A stretch of DNA of 34,388 nucleotides from the IMG/VR virus record IMGVR_UViG_3300029258_001641, positions 1 to 34,388 of that record; one strand, given 5' to 3'. The stretch is from a virus. Below the pieces are notes generated by a model. It saw only the letters and a program-made list of their open reading frames with translations. It made no database searches and was not told the origin of the DNA. The position numbers were made by a program, and so were the translations under genes. How positions within the stretch are numbered: the stretch's first letter is position 1; each line of letters opens with the position of its first letter. Below are positions 23,379 through 30,841 of this stretch, in pieces.

Positions 23379-24214
23379 CGTTTCCTCCCGTCAAGCGTCC
23401 GCTCGATCCAATCCCAAACCCGCGCCGGCATGCAACTTTCCTGGAACAGCCGGGCCGCGTTGGCTCCGACTTCCCGCAAATCCCGCCGGCGGTCTTCGAA
23501 TCTTTCTATTGTTCCGACCAGGTCGGAAAAATCTGGGCTGCAGGTCAAATAATGAACCCCCGGCTCTGGTTCCTTCCAATCCGGCAGGACGATATCAAGC
23601 GGGGTCGACAGCGTCGCGCAGCCGAAAGCCATTTGCTGCAGCTGGCCGCGGTCCAGGATCGTTTCCCTGGCGCCGGGGATGCAAACAGACAAAAAGCAAT
23701 TGTTTATTTTTCGCCAAAAAGCCTCTTGTCCGGTCATGCTGAAATCAGCCTTCGCCCCGAATGCTTCCCTTAGAATAAACTGCGCCCGCCGGCGCCGCTT
23801 AACGGCCGCATGCCGGGGCCGCTGATTATTCAGAATCCAGGGGGCATTCGCCCGATAGTTGATTTTTTTCCGCATCCGGGAAAACTGGCCCCAATTGTGG
23901 AATGATATCGGGGTCAACGGGAAAACATTTTCCCGTGGCCCATGGCGCCGTTTAGAATAGTGGTATCGGAAAACGGTCCCGAAATTGTCGATATCCTCGG
24001 CCTCCGTGGGGTGATCCCCAAAATCGACCAGGACATCCTGGCCGTAATATTTAAAAATAAATCCGCGGCGGCCGGTGCCTTTTTGAGAATCAGCCCGGGG
24101 GGGTAGCGTGAATCTGACATTTACGCCGGCGGCCCGTGCCAAATTTATAAAAAATAGATAATGGGTCGGGTAATATCTTTGACCTTCGTCCCGCTCAAAA
24201 TCGATCGATTTCAT
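23375..24214 (-). CDS. Putative GT-B glycosyltransferase, 279 aa
   Basis: The C-terminal half has the flavour of a GT-B family enzyme. CIPGARETILDRGQLQQMAFG (about residues 183-202) is followed by TPLDIVLPDWKEPEPG, HYLTCSPDFSDLVGTI and ANAARLFQESCMPARVWDW. These features recall glycosyltransferase families that end with 'E..a.G...i...' and a conserved Trp-rich helix. The N-terminal half has DVLVDFGDHPTEAEDI. Both ends couple by ATGA to other cassette genes. Donor and acceptor are unknown, and assignment is weaker than for the two neighbouring transferases. Confidence 0.55.
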   Translation of the reverse strand: MKSIDFERDEGQRYYPTHYLFFINLARAAGVNVRFTLPPRADSQKGTGRRGFIFKYYGQDVLVDFGDHPTEAEDIDNFGTVFRYHYSKRRHGPRENVFPLTPISFHNWGQFSRMRKKINYRANAPWILNNQRPRHAAVKRRRRAQFILREAFGAKADFSMTGQEAFWRKINNCFLSVCIPGARETILDRGQLQQMAFGCATLSTPLDIVLPDWKEPEPGVHYLTCSPDFSDLVGTIERFEDRRRDLREVGANAARLFQESCMPARVWDWIERTLDGRKR

Positions 24215-24894
24215 TCCGCCTCCGGGTGGATCCGATTAAAATCAGATCCCCATAAAAACCCCTTGCCCGCTCTGGCCGATTGCGTGTGCAGATCCCTCGC
24301 TTTGACCTGCTGCGCCAGCTGGTGGGTTCTGTCTTTTTTCCTGGCGTGCCTGACCTTGGCGATGGGGCAAGGGATCCAGGCCCCCGCCCGCCTGGCGAAT
24401 CGGCCCAGCTCAAAATCCGCCCCAAAATGGATATAATCCGGGCACATGACCGCTTTTCCTGGGAATCGATCGATAAACCCCCGCCCCATCAAACCGAATG
24501 CGCTTGAACAGCCGCCGACGTCCTGGGCGATCTGGACTACCCCGCCCAGCCCTTCCGGGCCGGCCTCGAGCCTGGCCGCGGCGATCGCCAAACATTCCGG
24601 ATCAAACTGGATGTCGTCGGCGCCGTACAAGAAAGCGTCCGCGTGGAATGTTTCCGCCAGGGCCCGGTTGATCGACCTGGGCCAGTCGATCCTCTTTTCG
24701 TTAAAAATAACGGTATACCTGGCGCCGTATGGCTCTATTTTTTCGATTTCGGTTTTCAGGGCCGGGTTCCCGTCGACGATGATGGTTATCCCCAGCCGGT
24801 CCGCTGGGAAGCGGGACCTCCGGATCGATGCCAGGGTCTTTTTTATCGCGTCCGGCCTGGCGCAGGTCGGGATCCCGATATCAATATCGATCAT
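24211..24894 (-). CDS. Family 2-type glycosyltransferase, 227 aa
   Basis: The opening IDIDIGIPTCARPDAIKKTL (about residues 2-21) is a GT-A family 2 start, where the fold places a nucleotide-binding strand followed by a helix. TIIVDGNP follows, then RSINRALAE and ADAFLYGADDIQFDPE (about 89-104), whose GADDIQ resembles the DxD-type metal site. GCSSAFGLMGRGFIDRF is a typical acceptor-region segment. It probably transfers a sugar from a nucleotide donor in the cytoplasm. Neighbours overlap by four bases at both ends. Confidence 0.7.
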   Translation of the reverse strand: MIDIDIGIPTCARPDAIKKTLASIRRSRFPADRLGITIIVDGNPALKTEIEKIEPYGARYTVIFNEKRIDWPRSINRALAETFHADAFLYGADDIQFDPECLAIAAARLEAGPEGLGGVVQIAQDVGGCSSAFGLMGRGFIDRFPGKAVMCPDYIHFGADFELGRFARRAGAWIPCPIAKVRHARKKDRTHQLAQQVKARDLHTQSARAGKGFLWGSDFNRIHPEAE

Positions 24895-25769
24895 AATTCC
24901 CCCGCCGCTTCATAGGCCCGAATGTATTCCTGGATTTTCTCGATCGGGTGCCATTTTTTTAAAATCCATTCCCGGCCGCGCCGCTGAAAATCTTCCAGGG
25001 TGACTTGATCGTCAATAAGAGAAATCAGGCGATCCTCTAAAGTCCGGGGCGTTGTGAAGCAAAACGGGATTTTATTGACCCGGGCCAGGACCGCGGCTCC
25101 AATGCAAAACCCCTCAAGGCTGGTCCGGTGCCAGTTCCCGGTGACAATGTCGTCAATCAGGATGTGGCATCGTTGCTTTCTCCGCAGGTTGTCGAAATAC
25201 GGCACGCCTTCGATCAGGTCAACGTCGACATCCCGGGCCCCCTTTATTCGATCCAGAATTTTTACGACCTCATGATATGCCTTCGAATCCGGCCGCCCGA
25301 TATGGGTCCGGCTGGTTGGGGCGAATCCGATCCTGATTTTCGGTTCTCTTCGAATCGGCCGCAGCTCGTCCGGGTCAATTATGTTTGGGAGTCCGGGGAT
25401 TTTGTATTCCGCGATCTGTCCCGGCTGGTCGATCGTGTAATGAATATCCGCAGCCGACCATAGGGCCTCCCAATTTCCCAGCCGCGGGAGGCTGTGGAAT
25501 TGAGCAAGAATTTTCTGTCCCCTGGTCCGTCCGGGAAAGGTCCCTGGTAGGTAATTGTGAAAATGGATTATGTCCGCCTGGCGAAAAAGCCGGCTGGCGT
25601 TCCCGTTCAAGTCATGCAGCATGAGATGATGGGGAAAAATCCGCCCGTCCCGGTATCGGTCCCTTTCGTTGACCAGGTCAACTTTAATGTCTGTATATTT
25701 CCGCAGGGCCCGCCAAATCGACCAGGGCGCCGCGGCCAGGGGGGTCCGGGAATACATTAAAACCCGCAT
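24891..25769 (-). CDS. Family 4/GT-B-like glycosyltransferase, 292 aa
   Basis: The N-terminus MRVLMYSRTPLAAAPWSIW and ADIIHFHNYLPG (about residues 68-79) follow the 'H.h' acceptor-domain pattern of GT4-type enzymes. The second half has IRIGFAPTSR, VDVDLIEGVPYFDNLRRK and CHILIDDIVTGNWHRTSLEG. This resembles the donor-domain segment in which a short acidic strand precedes 'G....s.lEa'. Together these fit a retaining or inverting GT-B fold. The ATG shares a base with the cupin stop (TGATG), as expected for a single transcript. Confidence 0.65.
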   Translation of the reverse strand: MRVLMYSRTPLAAAPWSIWRALRKYTDIKVDLVNERDRYRDGRIFPHHLMLHDLNGNASRLFRQADIIHFHNYLPGTFPGRTRGQKILAQFHSLPRLGNWEALWSAADIHYTIDQPGQIAEYKIPGLPNIIDPDELRPIRREPKIRIGFAPTSRTHIGRPDSKAYHEVVKILDRIKGARDVDVDLIEGVPYFDNLRRKQRCHILIDDIVTGNWHRTSLEGFCIGAAVLARVNKIPFCFTTPRTLEDRLISLIDDQVTLEDFQRRGREWILKKWHPIEKIQEYIRAYEAAGEL

Positions 25770-26146
25770 CAGCCCGAAATCCTTCCCAGGATCCCGCCGG
25801 TAGAACGCCGCTCGATGTCTGGGTCCTGCAGGGCGACCGTGTAAAATTCGATCGCTTCGGTGTTCTCCAGGGCCTCGAATTTATGCCAGGCGCCGGCTGG
25901 GACCGCCGTCAACTCGCCGGCTGCGATCTCTGTTTGGTCCGGGATTTCCTGGGGTCCATGGGGCCCGTCCACCTCCCGCCATATCGTGATCAGCAGGCGC
26001 CCGGAAATTACATAAAAAATATTGGATTTGAATTCATGCCGGTGTTCCGAACAAAACCCGCCGGCCTGTGCGCTGATATGGTGGGCCGAAACCGTCCGCG
26101 TCCGCAGGATTTCCTGCGTCAAACCCCAGATTTTACCTTGTTTCAA
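25769..26146 (-). CDS. Cupin protein, mannose-6-phosphate-isomerase-like
   Basis: This 125-residue single cupin domain has motif 1 SEHRHEFKSNIFYVISGRL (about residues 33-51, with the His-x-His metal ligands and Glu) and motif 2 AAGELTAVPAGAWHKFEA (about 77-94). Such small cupins isomerise or epimerise sugar phosphates or bind sugar nucleotides in surface-glycan pathways. Translation seems to start at TTG 26146, overlapping the previous stop as TTGA. Its position among glycosyltransferases suggests precursor synthesis; the exact reaction is unknown. Confidence 0.75.
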   Translation of the reverse strand: MKQGKIWGLTQEILRTRTVSAHHISAQAGGFCSEHRHEFKSNIFYVISGRLLITIWREVDGPHGPQEIPDQTEIAAGELTAVPAGAWHKFEALENTEAIEFYTVALQDPDIERRSTGGILGRISG

Positions 26147-26922
26147 TTAAGGACCTCCTCGGGTGATCTCTTCGGGAAAGCCTCGAGTCCGGAATCTGGA
26201 TTCAGATTTATAACCGTAGTCTTTTTTTGCCGGCATGCCTGGGCCGCCGGCTCGAAAAATTTGGCGAATTTTACGGCCGTTTCTTCTTTTTGTTTCCTGG
26301 GGTGGCCGTCGTGAAAATGGGATCGGCCGTCTGAATGCTTGCAATCAAACCCCAGCAGATAAATCGGATTGGCGCCCAGGCAAACCGCCAGATTCAGGGC
26401 CCCATATCCGGAATTATTCCCATGGCCGATCCCCGCCCGGCTTGTCATGGGAAAGGCCCGCAGGCCGTCCTTATAATTCCGAAAAACCCGGACTATGAAA
26501 ATTTCCGCCGGCAGTTTAACGGTATACGTGCAGAGCCAGACCTTGTATGAGGTTGACTGGTGGAATTTTTCCCGGGCGCCGGCCCCGTCTGGGATCCGTT
26601 CATATCGGCCTTGATATATGAAGTTTAAAAACCGGGTGTCCATTGAAAAAATAATCGTTGGGTCAAAAAATTCGAAGGCGCGATTTATTCCGATCGTCCG
26701 AAATCCTTTCAGCCGGGAAAAATCGAACCCCCGCAGGCTGGGACCGCCCCCTACTATGACGCAAGGCCGCCCCTCCCAGGCCCCGTCTGGCAGGACCTCG
26801 TATAAAAATCTATTGTCGAAACGATCGGATCGATAAAGAATTGGATCTCTCCGTGATAGCAAATCGTTTTCTGGCGCCGGCCGCTTCGGATCCGCGCCGG
26901 GAAGGCTGGTTTTTCTGTCCAT
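26143..26922 (-). CDS. DUF115 / GT42-like phage morphogenesis-module protein
   Basis: The core begins at CVIVGGGPSLRGFDFSRLKG (about residues 54-73), followed by GINRAFEFFDPTIIFSMDTR. GNNSGYGALNLAVCLGANPI and YLLGFDCKHSDG come at about 188-220. Phage proteins of this type are sometimes named Norphogenetic protein. The pattern of a nucleotide-binding 'GGGPSL' plus 'SG....A...G...iyL.G.D' is shared with DUF115/Maf enzymes and family 42 sialyltransferases. It may transfer or form a charged sugar. Its start overlaps the head-tail adaptor stop, so it opens the inserted cassette. Confidence 0.65.
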   Translation of the reverse strand: MDRKTSLPGADPKRPAPENDLLSRRDPILYRSDRFDNRFLYEVLPDGAWEGRPCVIVGGGPSLRGFDFSRLKGFRTIGINRAFEFFDPTIIFSMDTRFLNFIYQGRYERIPDGAGAREKFHQSTSYKVWLCTYTVKLPAEIFIVRVFRNYKDGLRAFPMTSRAGIGHGNNSGYGALNLAVCLGANPIYLLGFDCKHSDGRSHFHDGHPRKQKEETAVKFAKFFEPAAQACRQKKTTVINLNPDSGLEAFPKRSPEEVLN

Positions 26923-27572
26923 TACACCGCCCCCATGATCGGCTTTTTCTGCTTGATGTAATGGCGGAGAATCGCATCGACTCGATCGATCCCCGTATAA
27001 ACCCCGCCGGCCGCGTATCCGGTCAACCCTTTTGTATATGAATAATCCCCAATTTTCTCGGATTTGAAGGCGCCGACGGCGCTGGTTTCCAGTTCGCCGG
27101 CGTTATAAGCGTCAATTAAAAACTCGATACATTTTTTGATGGGTTCTGGAACAGACGAATATCCAGAATATCCGACGATGCGGATATTATTCAGCCCCCG
27201 GGGAAAAAGCCCCCTCTCGTCTTCCTGGGAAATCCTGTAGTAAATCTCGGGATCCCCGACGACGACCCCGGATCCGCACAGATCCAGAAAAACGGAATCA
27301 TCGTCGAATCCGTACCAGCTGGGGTCAAGTTCGATCCCGCATAGGTGGACAGCAGTCACGTCGACCAGCCGGGCCGGGATCCTGACGGTCAATCGGTTCC
27401 GCCCGCTCCCGTTTTGTTTGAAATCCAGGGCCTTTTTGTAAAACCAGGTCCCGGTGATTTTCTCGACCAGCTGTTCGCAGAAATCGATTATTTCCTGCTT
27501 GCCGGCCTCGTCCAGGCCGCTGGGCCAAGAATCAACGTCGGCCTCTGATATATAGTTTCCGCTTGCCGCCAT
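26922..27572 (-). CDS. Head-tail connector (adaptor) protein, gp6-like
   Basis: This 216-residue protein has the pattern of an adaptor. ADVDSWPSGLDEAGKQEIID is the first helix region. It is followed by FCEQLVEKITGTWFYKKAL, LTVRIPARLVDVTAVHL with beta strands, GYSGYSSVPEPIKKCIEFL, and a C-terminal RVDAILRHYIKQKKP helix. Such proteins form the ring under the portal. The GGGAGGG Shine-Dalgarno lies just before ATG, and a strong terminator precedes it, so its expression depends on read-through or a promoter not seen here. Confidence 0.7.
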   Translation of the reverse strand: MAASGNYISEADVDSWPSGLDEAGKQEIIDFCEQLVEKITGTWFYKKALDFKQNGSGRNRLTVRIPARLVDVTAVHLCGIELDPSWYGFDDDSVFLDLCGSGVVVGDPEIYYRISQEDERGLFPRGLNNIRIVGYSGYSSVPEPIKKCIEFLIDAYNAGELETSAVGAFKSEKIGDYSYTKGLTGYAAGGVYTGIDRVDAILRHYIKQKKPIMGAV

Positions 27573-27588
27573 GCCGCCCTCCCGCTAT

Positions 27589-27623
27589 AAAAAACGGGGC
27601 GGAGGGAACATTCCCCCCGCCCC
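27589..27623 (-). terminator. Strong intrinsic terminator after the decoration gene
   Basis: On the minus strand a GC-rich 13-bp stem (27611-27623 with 27596-27608, one mismatch) is followed by G and six T residues (27594-27589). It lies 32 bases after the decoration protein stop and 17 bases before the adaptor start. It should lower transcription of the downstream genes relative to the capsid. Confidence 0.85.
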
Positions 27624-27654
27624 ATCGGTTGACTTCATGCCTCGACCGTCCGGG

Positions 27655-28443
27655 TTATTCGATGACCCGTTTCTGGGCGCCCTTGACGTAATCGATATAC
27701 ATGACCTTGGCCACCGCCTCTCCGTTCCGGATCCCGAATCCGATGGCCATTTCCTCGTCCTGGCAGATATTGGTTGTAACCTTGCCGGTCGCCAGGACCG
27801 TCTGGGGGGCGTCGCCGTCCTGAATGACAAACCAGCGGACCGTGTCTTCGCCGTCCCAATGAAAGCCCAGGCGGGTCCAGGTCAGATCCGCCAGGTCCTG
27901 GCCGGTGTCGACTTCGGTTTCGACGGAATCCGCGCAGGTCACGAAATCGATATTTCGGTCGCCGTCGTCCTTTCGGAAAACGACATAATCATCGACCCCT
28001 ACAAACCAGCCGCCGGTCCCTGTGGCCAGGCCGAACCAGACGTCCGACTGCAGGCCATCGGAAACCTTAAACCGGATTTCGAAATACGCCGGATATCCGT
28101 TGACCAGCTTCCAACATTCGCAGTCCTGCTGCAGCTCGTCGGAATCGTTGTCGGCGGCCGCATTGGTCAGAGTCAGGACGCCGCCGGCCAGGTTGGCGCA
28201 GGCCTCGGCGGCGCTTCCCTGGCCCTCTTCGGTCGTGGTAATCGACCAGCAGCCGGAAACCTCACCGCAGCAGAAATCATCGACGAATCGATGGGCGTCG
28301 ATGACGTCATGCATCTTGATCACGTTCCATTTGTCATGGTTGATGTGATAATTCAGGAAGTACAGGTCCCGGATGTAAAGCTCGGCCTGATTGGACCCGA
28401 CCCCGGAATGGGGAAAATTTTCGTCCGAAAATACTTTGCTCAT
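27655..28443 (-). CDS. Putative capsid decoration or surface protein, LamG/ConA-like
   Basis: This 262-residue protein is beta-rich and acidic. The middle has GYPAYFEIRFKVSDGLQSDV (about residues 116-135), followed by GGWFVGVDDYVVFRKDDGD, then TWTRLGFHWDGEDTVRWFVI. The end reads AIGFGIRNGEAVAKVMYIDY. This is the strand order of concanavalin/LamG-type jelly rolls that bind carbohydrates. Its place after the capsid and HeH-like genes suits a decoration protein. It is also rich in Cys (SGCWSI, CCGEVSGC, CECW), which may form structural bonds. A carbohydrate-binding role is inferred from fold style. Confidence 0.55.
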   Translation of the reverse strand: MSKVFSDENFPHSGVGSNQAELYIRDLYFLNYHINHDKWNVIKMHDVIDAHRFVDDFCCGEVSGCWSITTTEEGQGSAAEACANLAGGVLTLTNAAADNDSDELQQDCECWKLVNGYPAYFEIRFKVSDGLQSDVWFGLATGTGGWFVGVDDYVVFRKDDGDRNIDFVTCADSVETEVDTGQDLADLTWTRLGFHWDGEDTVRWFVIQDGDAPQTVLATGKVTTNICQDEEMAIGFGIRNGEAVAKVMYIDYVKGAQKRVIE

Positions 28444-28445
28444 TG

Positions 28446-28739
28446 TTAGCTCCTCTCCTCGAGCGCCGCGACCAGGACGTCTTTTTTCATAAAAAACGCC
28501 TTTTTGACTTTCAGCCCGCCGGCGATCTGCCGCAACTGCTGAATGGTGTATTTCGAATAATCAACTTTTCTGGGCGCAGCGCCCGCCAGGTCCTTGACCT
28601 GGACGTTGGGATATTCGGAAAGCTCCCGGGCGGCTTCCGGGTTTTCGATGTCGACCTCGATCCCGCGGGGCATCCGGATATTTCCGGCGACCGTGGGAAA
28701 GGATCGCGTTCGGCCGTAGTTTATGGCTTTGGCGCTCAT
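28446..28739 (-). CDS. Small head protein with HeH/SAP-like helix pair, 97 aa
   Basis: The C-terminal 35 residues read YSKYTIQQLRQIAGGLKV and KKAFFMKKDVLVAALEE, a helix-extension-helix pattern common to SAP/HeH and Rho-N-like domains that often bind DNA. The N-terminal part has IRMPRGIEVDIENPEAAREL. Small proteins of this kind lie after the capsid gene in many siphophages. It is separated from the capsid stop by ten bases, and its stop lies two bases from the decoration gene start. Confidence 0.6.
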   Translation of the reverse strand: MSAKAINYGRTRSFPTVAGNIRMPRGIEVDIENPEAARELSEYPNVQVKDLAGAAPRKVDYSKYTIQQLRQIAGGLKVKKAFFMKKDVLVAALEERS

Positions 28740-28749
28740 TGGGGCCCCT

Positions 28750-29871
28750 TTAACAGGCGTGTTCCAGGCAACGGAGGAAAACCACCGCGTTTATATTCTC
28801 GATGGCCAGGTCGGCCCTCATGGAATAATAAACATAAGTGGCCTCGTCCGCCGCGACCCGCTGGCTTTCGATTTTGATGTCCCGCTGCAGACCGATGATC
28901 AGGTTCCCCCTCGGGGTCAGCAGGACGTCAGTATAATCGCCTTCCCCCAGCAGCCCGTCCTCGGTGTCCAGGGGCGATCCCAGGTTGGTCGGCATCAGGG
29001 GCACGTCCAGAATCCCGACCCGTCCATATTGGGGGGTGACTTTGCCGGTAAACACCGCATCGCCCAGGGCGGTCCCTCTCTCGGAAAGCGCCTCGAGATA
29101 GTCCTGTGTCACCAGGTCGGAATTCAAAAACTTCATGTTGGCCAGGCCGTTCCGGACCTTGTACTTGCTGGGCATGGCCTTGATCATTTTGTGGTACTTG
29201 CACTCCCAGCCGTAGGGGGCGCTGGTATGCTGTTCCATAATCTTTCCGGGAAGTTCGAACCAGGCGTCCGGGTCGTCGACCCCGCTGGGGCAATCCGTCC
29301 CGCTTTCGCATTCGCAGGCGTTGAGGACCTTGGATCCGCCGGAAACGTCGTTGTAATAGGCCTGGCCGCTGGTCTGGCCATAAACGATCTGATATCGCCA
29401 TCCGTCCCACAGGCTCCGGATGTCGTCCGCGCCGAAGCCATTCAGGGAGTGGGTGTCCCCGATGTAAAATGCCTCTTCCAGCTCATTGGCGATCTTGCCG
29501 GCGACGATCCGCATCAGGTGATCGGCGAAAGCGTTCCCTTCCAGGTTGTCTTCCAGGTCGTCATCGTAGACAGCGATGCATCCGCGGACCTTTTTGGTCG
29601 ATAAAGTAATGGTGTTGTGGGCCCATTGTTTCTTGTACTTCGTCTCGTCGAAAGCGGTCGCCGGATACAGAAAGCGTCCGTTTCCGAATCCCAGCGCCCG
29701 GATCCGCTTTTCGGGTTTCCCCATGCGGATGATCCGGGCGTAGTCCTTCATGACGGACTCATCGACCATGTAATCCAGGAAGCGGTCGGCCTCTTCCGGA
29801 TCCAGGTCTATCGTCGGCATCGAGATCAAGTTGAATTTGTTCATCTTGACCCGTTTTAAAAGATTTCGCAT
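28750..29871 (-). CDS. Major capsid protein, HK97-fold
   Basis: This 373-residue protein sits after the scaffold and before small head genes. LDPEEADRFLDYMVDES (about residues 22-38) and FLYPATAFDETKYKKQW (about 68-84) fit an N-terminal arm and E-loop region. Then VRGCIAVYDDDLEDNLEGN, HLMRIVAGKIANELEEAFYI and DVLLTPRGNLIIGLQRDIKI follow. Phage capsid proteins commonly show this 'i.dd.led' and C-terminal 'P.nli.g...di..e' order. Scaffold and protease genes upstream agree. An ATG at 29844 is an alternative start, but the longer form has a GGA Shine-Dalgarno. Confidence 0.8.
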   Translation of the reverse strand: MRNLLKRVKMNKFNLISMPTIDLDPEEADRFLDYMVDESVMKDYARIIRMGKPEKRIRALGFGNGRFLYPATAFDETKYKKQWAHNTITLSTKKVRGCIAVYDDDLEDNLEGNAFADHLMRIVAGKIANELEEAFYIGDTHSLNGFGADDIRSLWDGWRYQIVYGQTSGQAYYNDVSGGSKVLNACECESGTDCPSGVDDPDAWFELPGKIMEQHTSAPYGWECKYHKMIKAMPSKYKVRNGLANMKFLNSDLVTQDYLEALSERGTALGDAVFTGKVTPQYGRVGILDVPLMPTNLGSPLDTEDGLLGEGDYTDVLLTPRGNLIIGLQRDIKIESQRVAADEATYVYYSMRADLAIENINAVVFLRCLEHAC

Positions 29872-29901
29872 TGTGTTTTTCCTTTCTGGATTTCGCCCCG
29901 A

Positions 29902-30633
29902 TTATTCGTCCTCGGCGCCGGTAATCGACGGCCAGGCCGGGGTTTCGTCCTTTTTGACGTTGGCCTTTTTGTCGTCGTCGTCGCCATCCTTGGCCTGTTT
30001 CGATCCGCCTTTCTGCAGGTCCTTAATCTGCTTTTCCATCTTTTCGATTTTGTCCAGCAGGGCCTGTTTTTCGGCGTCGGCCTTGTTTTTCGCGGCTTCC
30101 CGTTTTTCGGTCCGCAGCCGGGCCAGCTCTTCCAGGTCGGCTTTCACGTCATCGGGTAGGCCGTCATGGCCCTTACTGACGTTTTTCTCGGCGTCGGTGA
30201 TCAGGTTCCCGATGATTTCGGCCGCCTTTTTAAGCTGGCTGATCGTTGCCTTGGAAAGCCGGGCGCCGGCCTTTTCGACGTCGGTCAGGATATCGACGAC
30301 GTTTTCGGGATCGGCGTCCAGGGTGATCGGGTCGATAGTGGCCAGTTTGGCCAGGGTGGCGATGGCCGCCTCGTATTTCTCGGGCATGTCATCCCGATAC
30401 TTTTCGATTTCGGCCATAGCCTCGGAAACGGAATCCGCCCGGGCCTGTTCCATTTTATTGACGGCTTCGACCTGGGCGTCGGTGATTTCTTCGTTCCCAA
30501 AAACTTTCTTCAAAAACTTGATAAGGTTGTCCATTGGATGTCCTCGCTTGATGATGAAAAATTTTTTTCGATTCGCAGCTCGATCGACCAGGCTGATCTC
30601 TGCAACATCGATGTCTTTCAATTTTCGCGCCAT
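29902..30633 (-). CDS. Scaffold-like protein with XkdF-type opening
   Basis: This 243-residue protein starts MARKLKDIDVAEISLVDRAA, a phrase seen at the start of XkdF-type head proteins ('ISLVDRgAN'). The remainder is helical and charged, with coiled-coil stretches such as ADLEELARLRTEKREAAKN and KIEKMEKQIKDLQKGG, and ends in an acidic/Lys-rich tail. A Lys/Asp run (DGDDDDKKANVKKDE) may contact capsid. This composition and the position directly before the capsid gene indicate scaffold function. A GGGAG Shine-Dalgarno precedes ATG. The XkdF protease core itself is in the 584-aa gene upstream. Confidence 0.65.
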   Translation of the reverse strand: MARKLKDIDVAEISLVDRAANRKKFFIIKRGHPMDNLIKFLKKVFGNEEITDAQVEAVNKMEQARADSVSEAMAEIEKYRDDMPEKYEAAIATLAKLATIDPITLDADPENVVDILTDVEKAGARLSKATISQLKKAAEIIGNLITDAEKNVSKGHDGLPDDVKADLEELARLRTEKREAAKNKADAEKQALLDKIEKMEKQIKDLQKGGSKQAKDGDDDDKKANVKKDETPAWPSITGAEDE

Positions 30634-30676
30634 GAAAATCTCCCTTTCGTGATCCGGGTTTCATGGCTTGGTGAAT

Positions 30677-30785
30677 CCCCGCTTGGTGGGGGCATTCCCG
30701 GCCGGTCCTGGTCCGGAATGCCAGAGCGGGGCGCCGGCTGCTGCCGGCCCTCTCTGCCTTCCGACCTGGCGATTTATCGATCGCC
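30677..30785 (-). other. Structured leader upstream of the scaffold-capsid genes
   Basis: Several perfect stems are packed between the promoter and the scaffold start. They are CCCCGCT (30677-30683) with AGCGGGG (30725-30731) enclosing GGCATTCC (30691-30698) with GGAATGCC (30715-30722); a GCCGGC pair at 30733/30743; and GGCGAT (30768-30773) with ATCGCC (30780-30785). This noncoding stretch of about 208 bases (30634-30841) is the second-longest gap of the window. It may set mRNA stability or control translation. Confidence 0.55.
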
Positions 30786-30804
30786 GGATCTTAGGCGTCT
30801 GATT

Positions 30805-30830
30805 AAAAAATAAGCCGTCGGGCCCGGCTT
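30805..30830 (-). terminator. Intrinsic terminator after the 120-aa gene
   Basis: On the minus strand AAGCCG (30830-30825) pairs with CGGCTT (30817-30812), followed by A and six T residues (30811-30805). It ends the protease-sulfotransferase segment and overlaps the promoter for the capsid unit. Confidence 0.6.
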
Positions 30831-30835
30831 GTCAA
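30807..30835 (-). promoter_or_regulatory. Candidate promoter for the scaffold-capsid unit
   Basis: On the minus strand a perfect TTGACA (30835-30830) is followed after 17 bases by TATTTT (30812-30807), 4 of 6 matches to the -10. It shares bases with the terminator stem, so transcription could stop and restart at the same place. Confidence 0.45.
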
Positions 30836-30841
30836 ATATTT

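Noticed and set aside
28723-29604. A 293-codon plus-strand frame opposite the capsid gene.
   Set aside because: It is antisense to the capsid gene, has no Shine-Dalgarno, and reflects GC-rich codon structure of the minus-strand gene.
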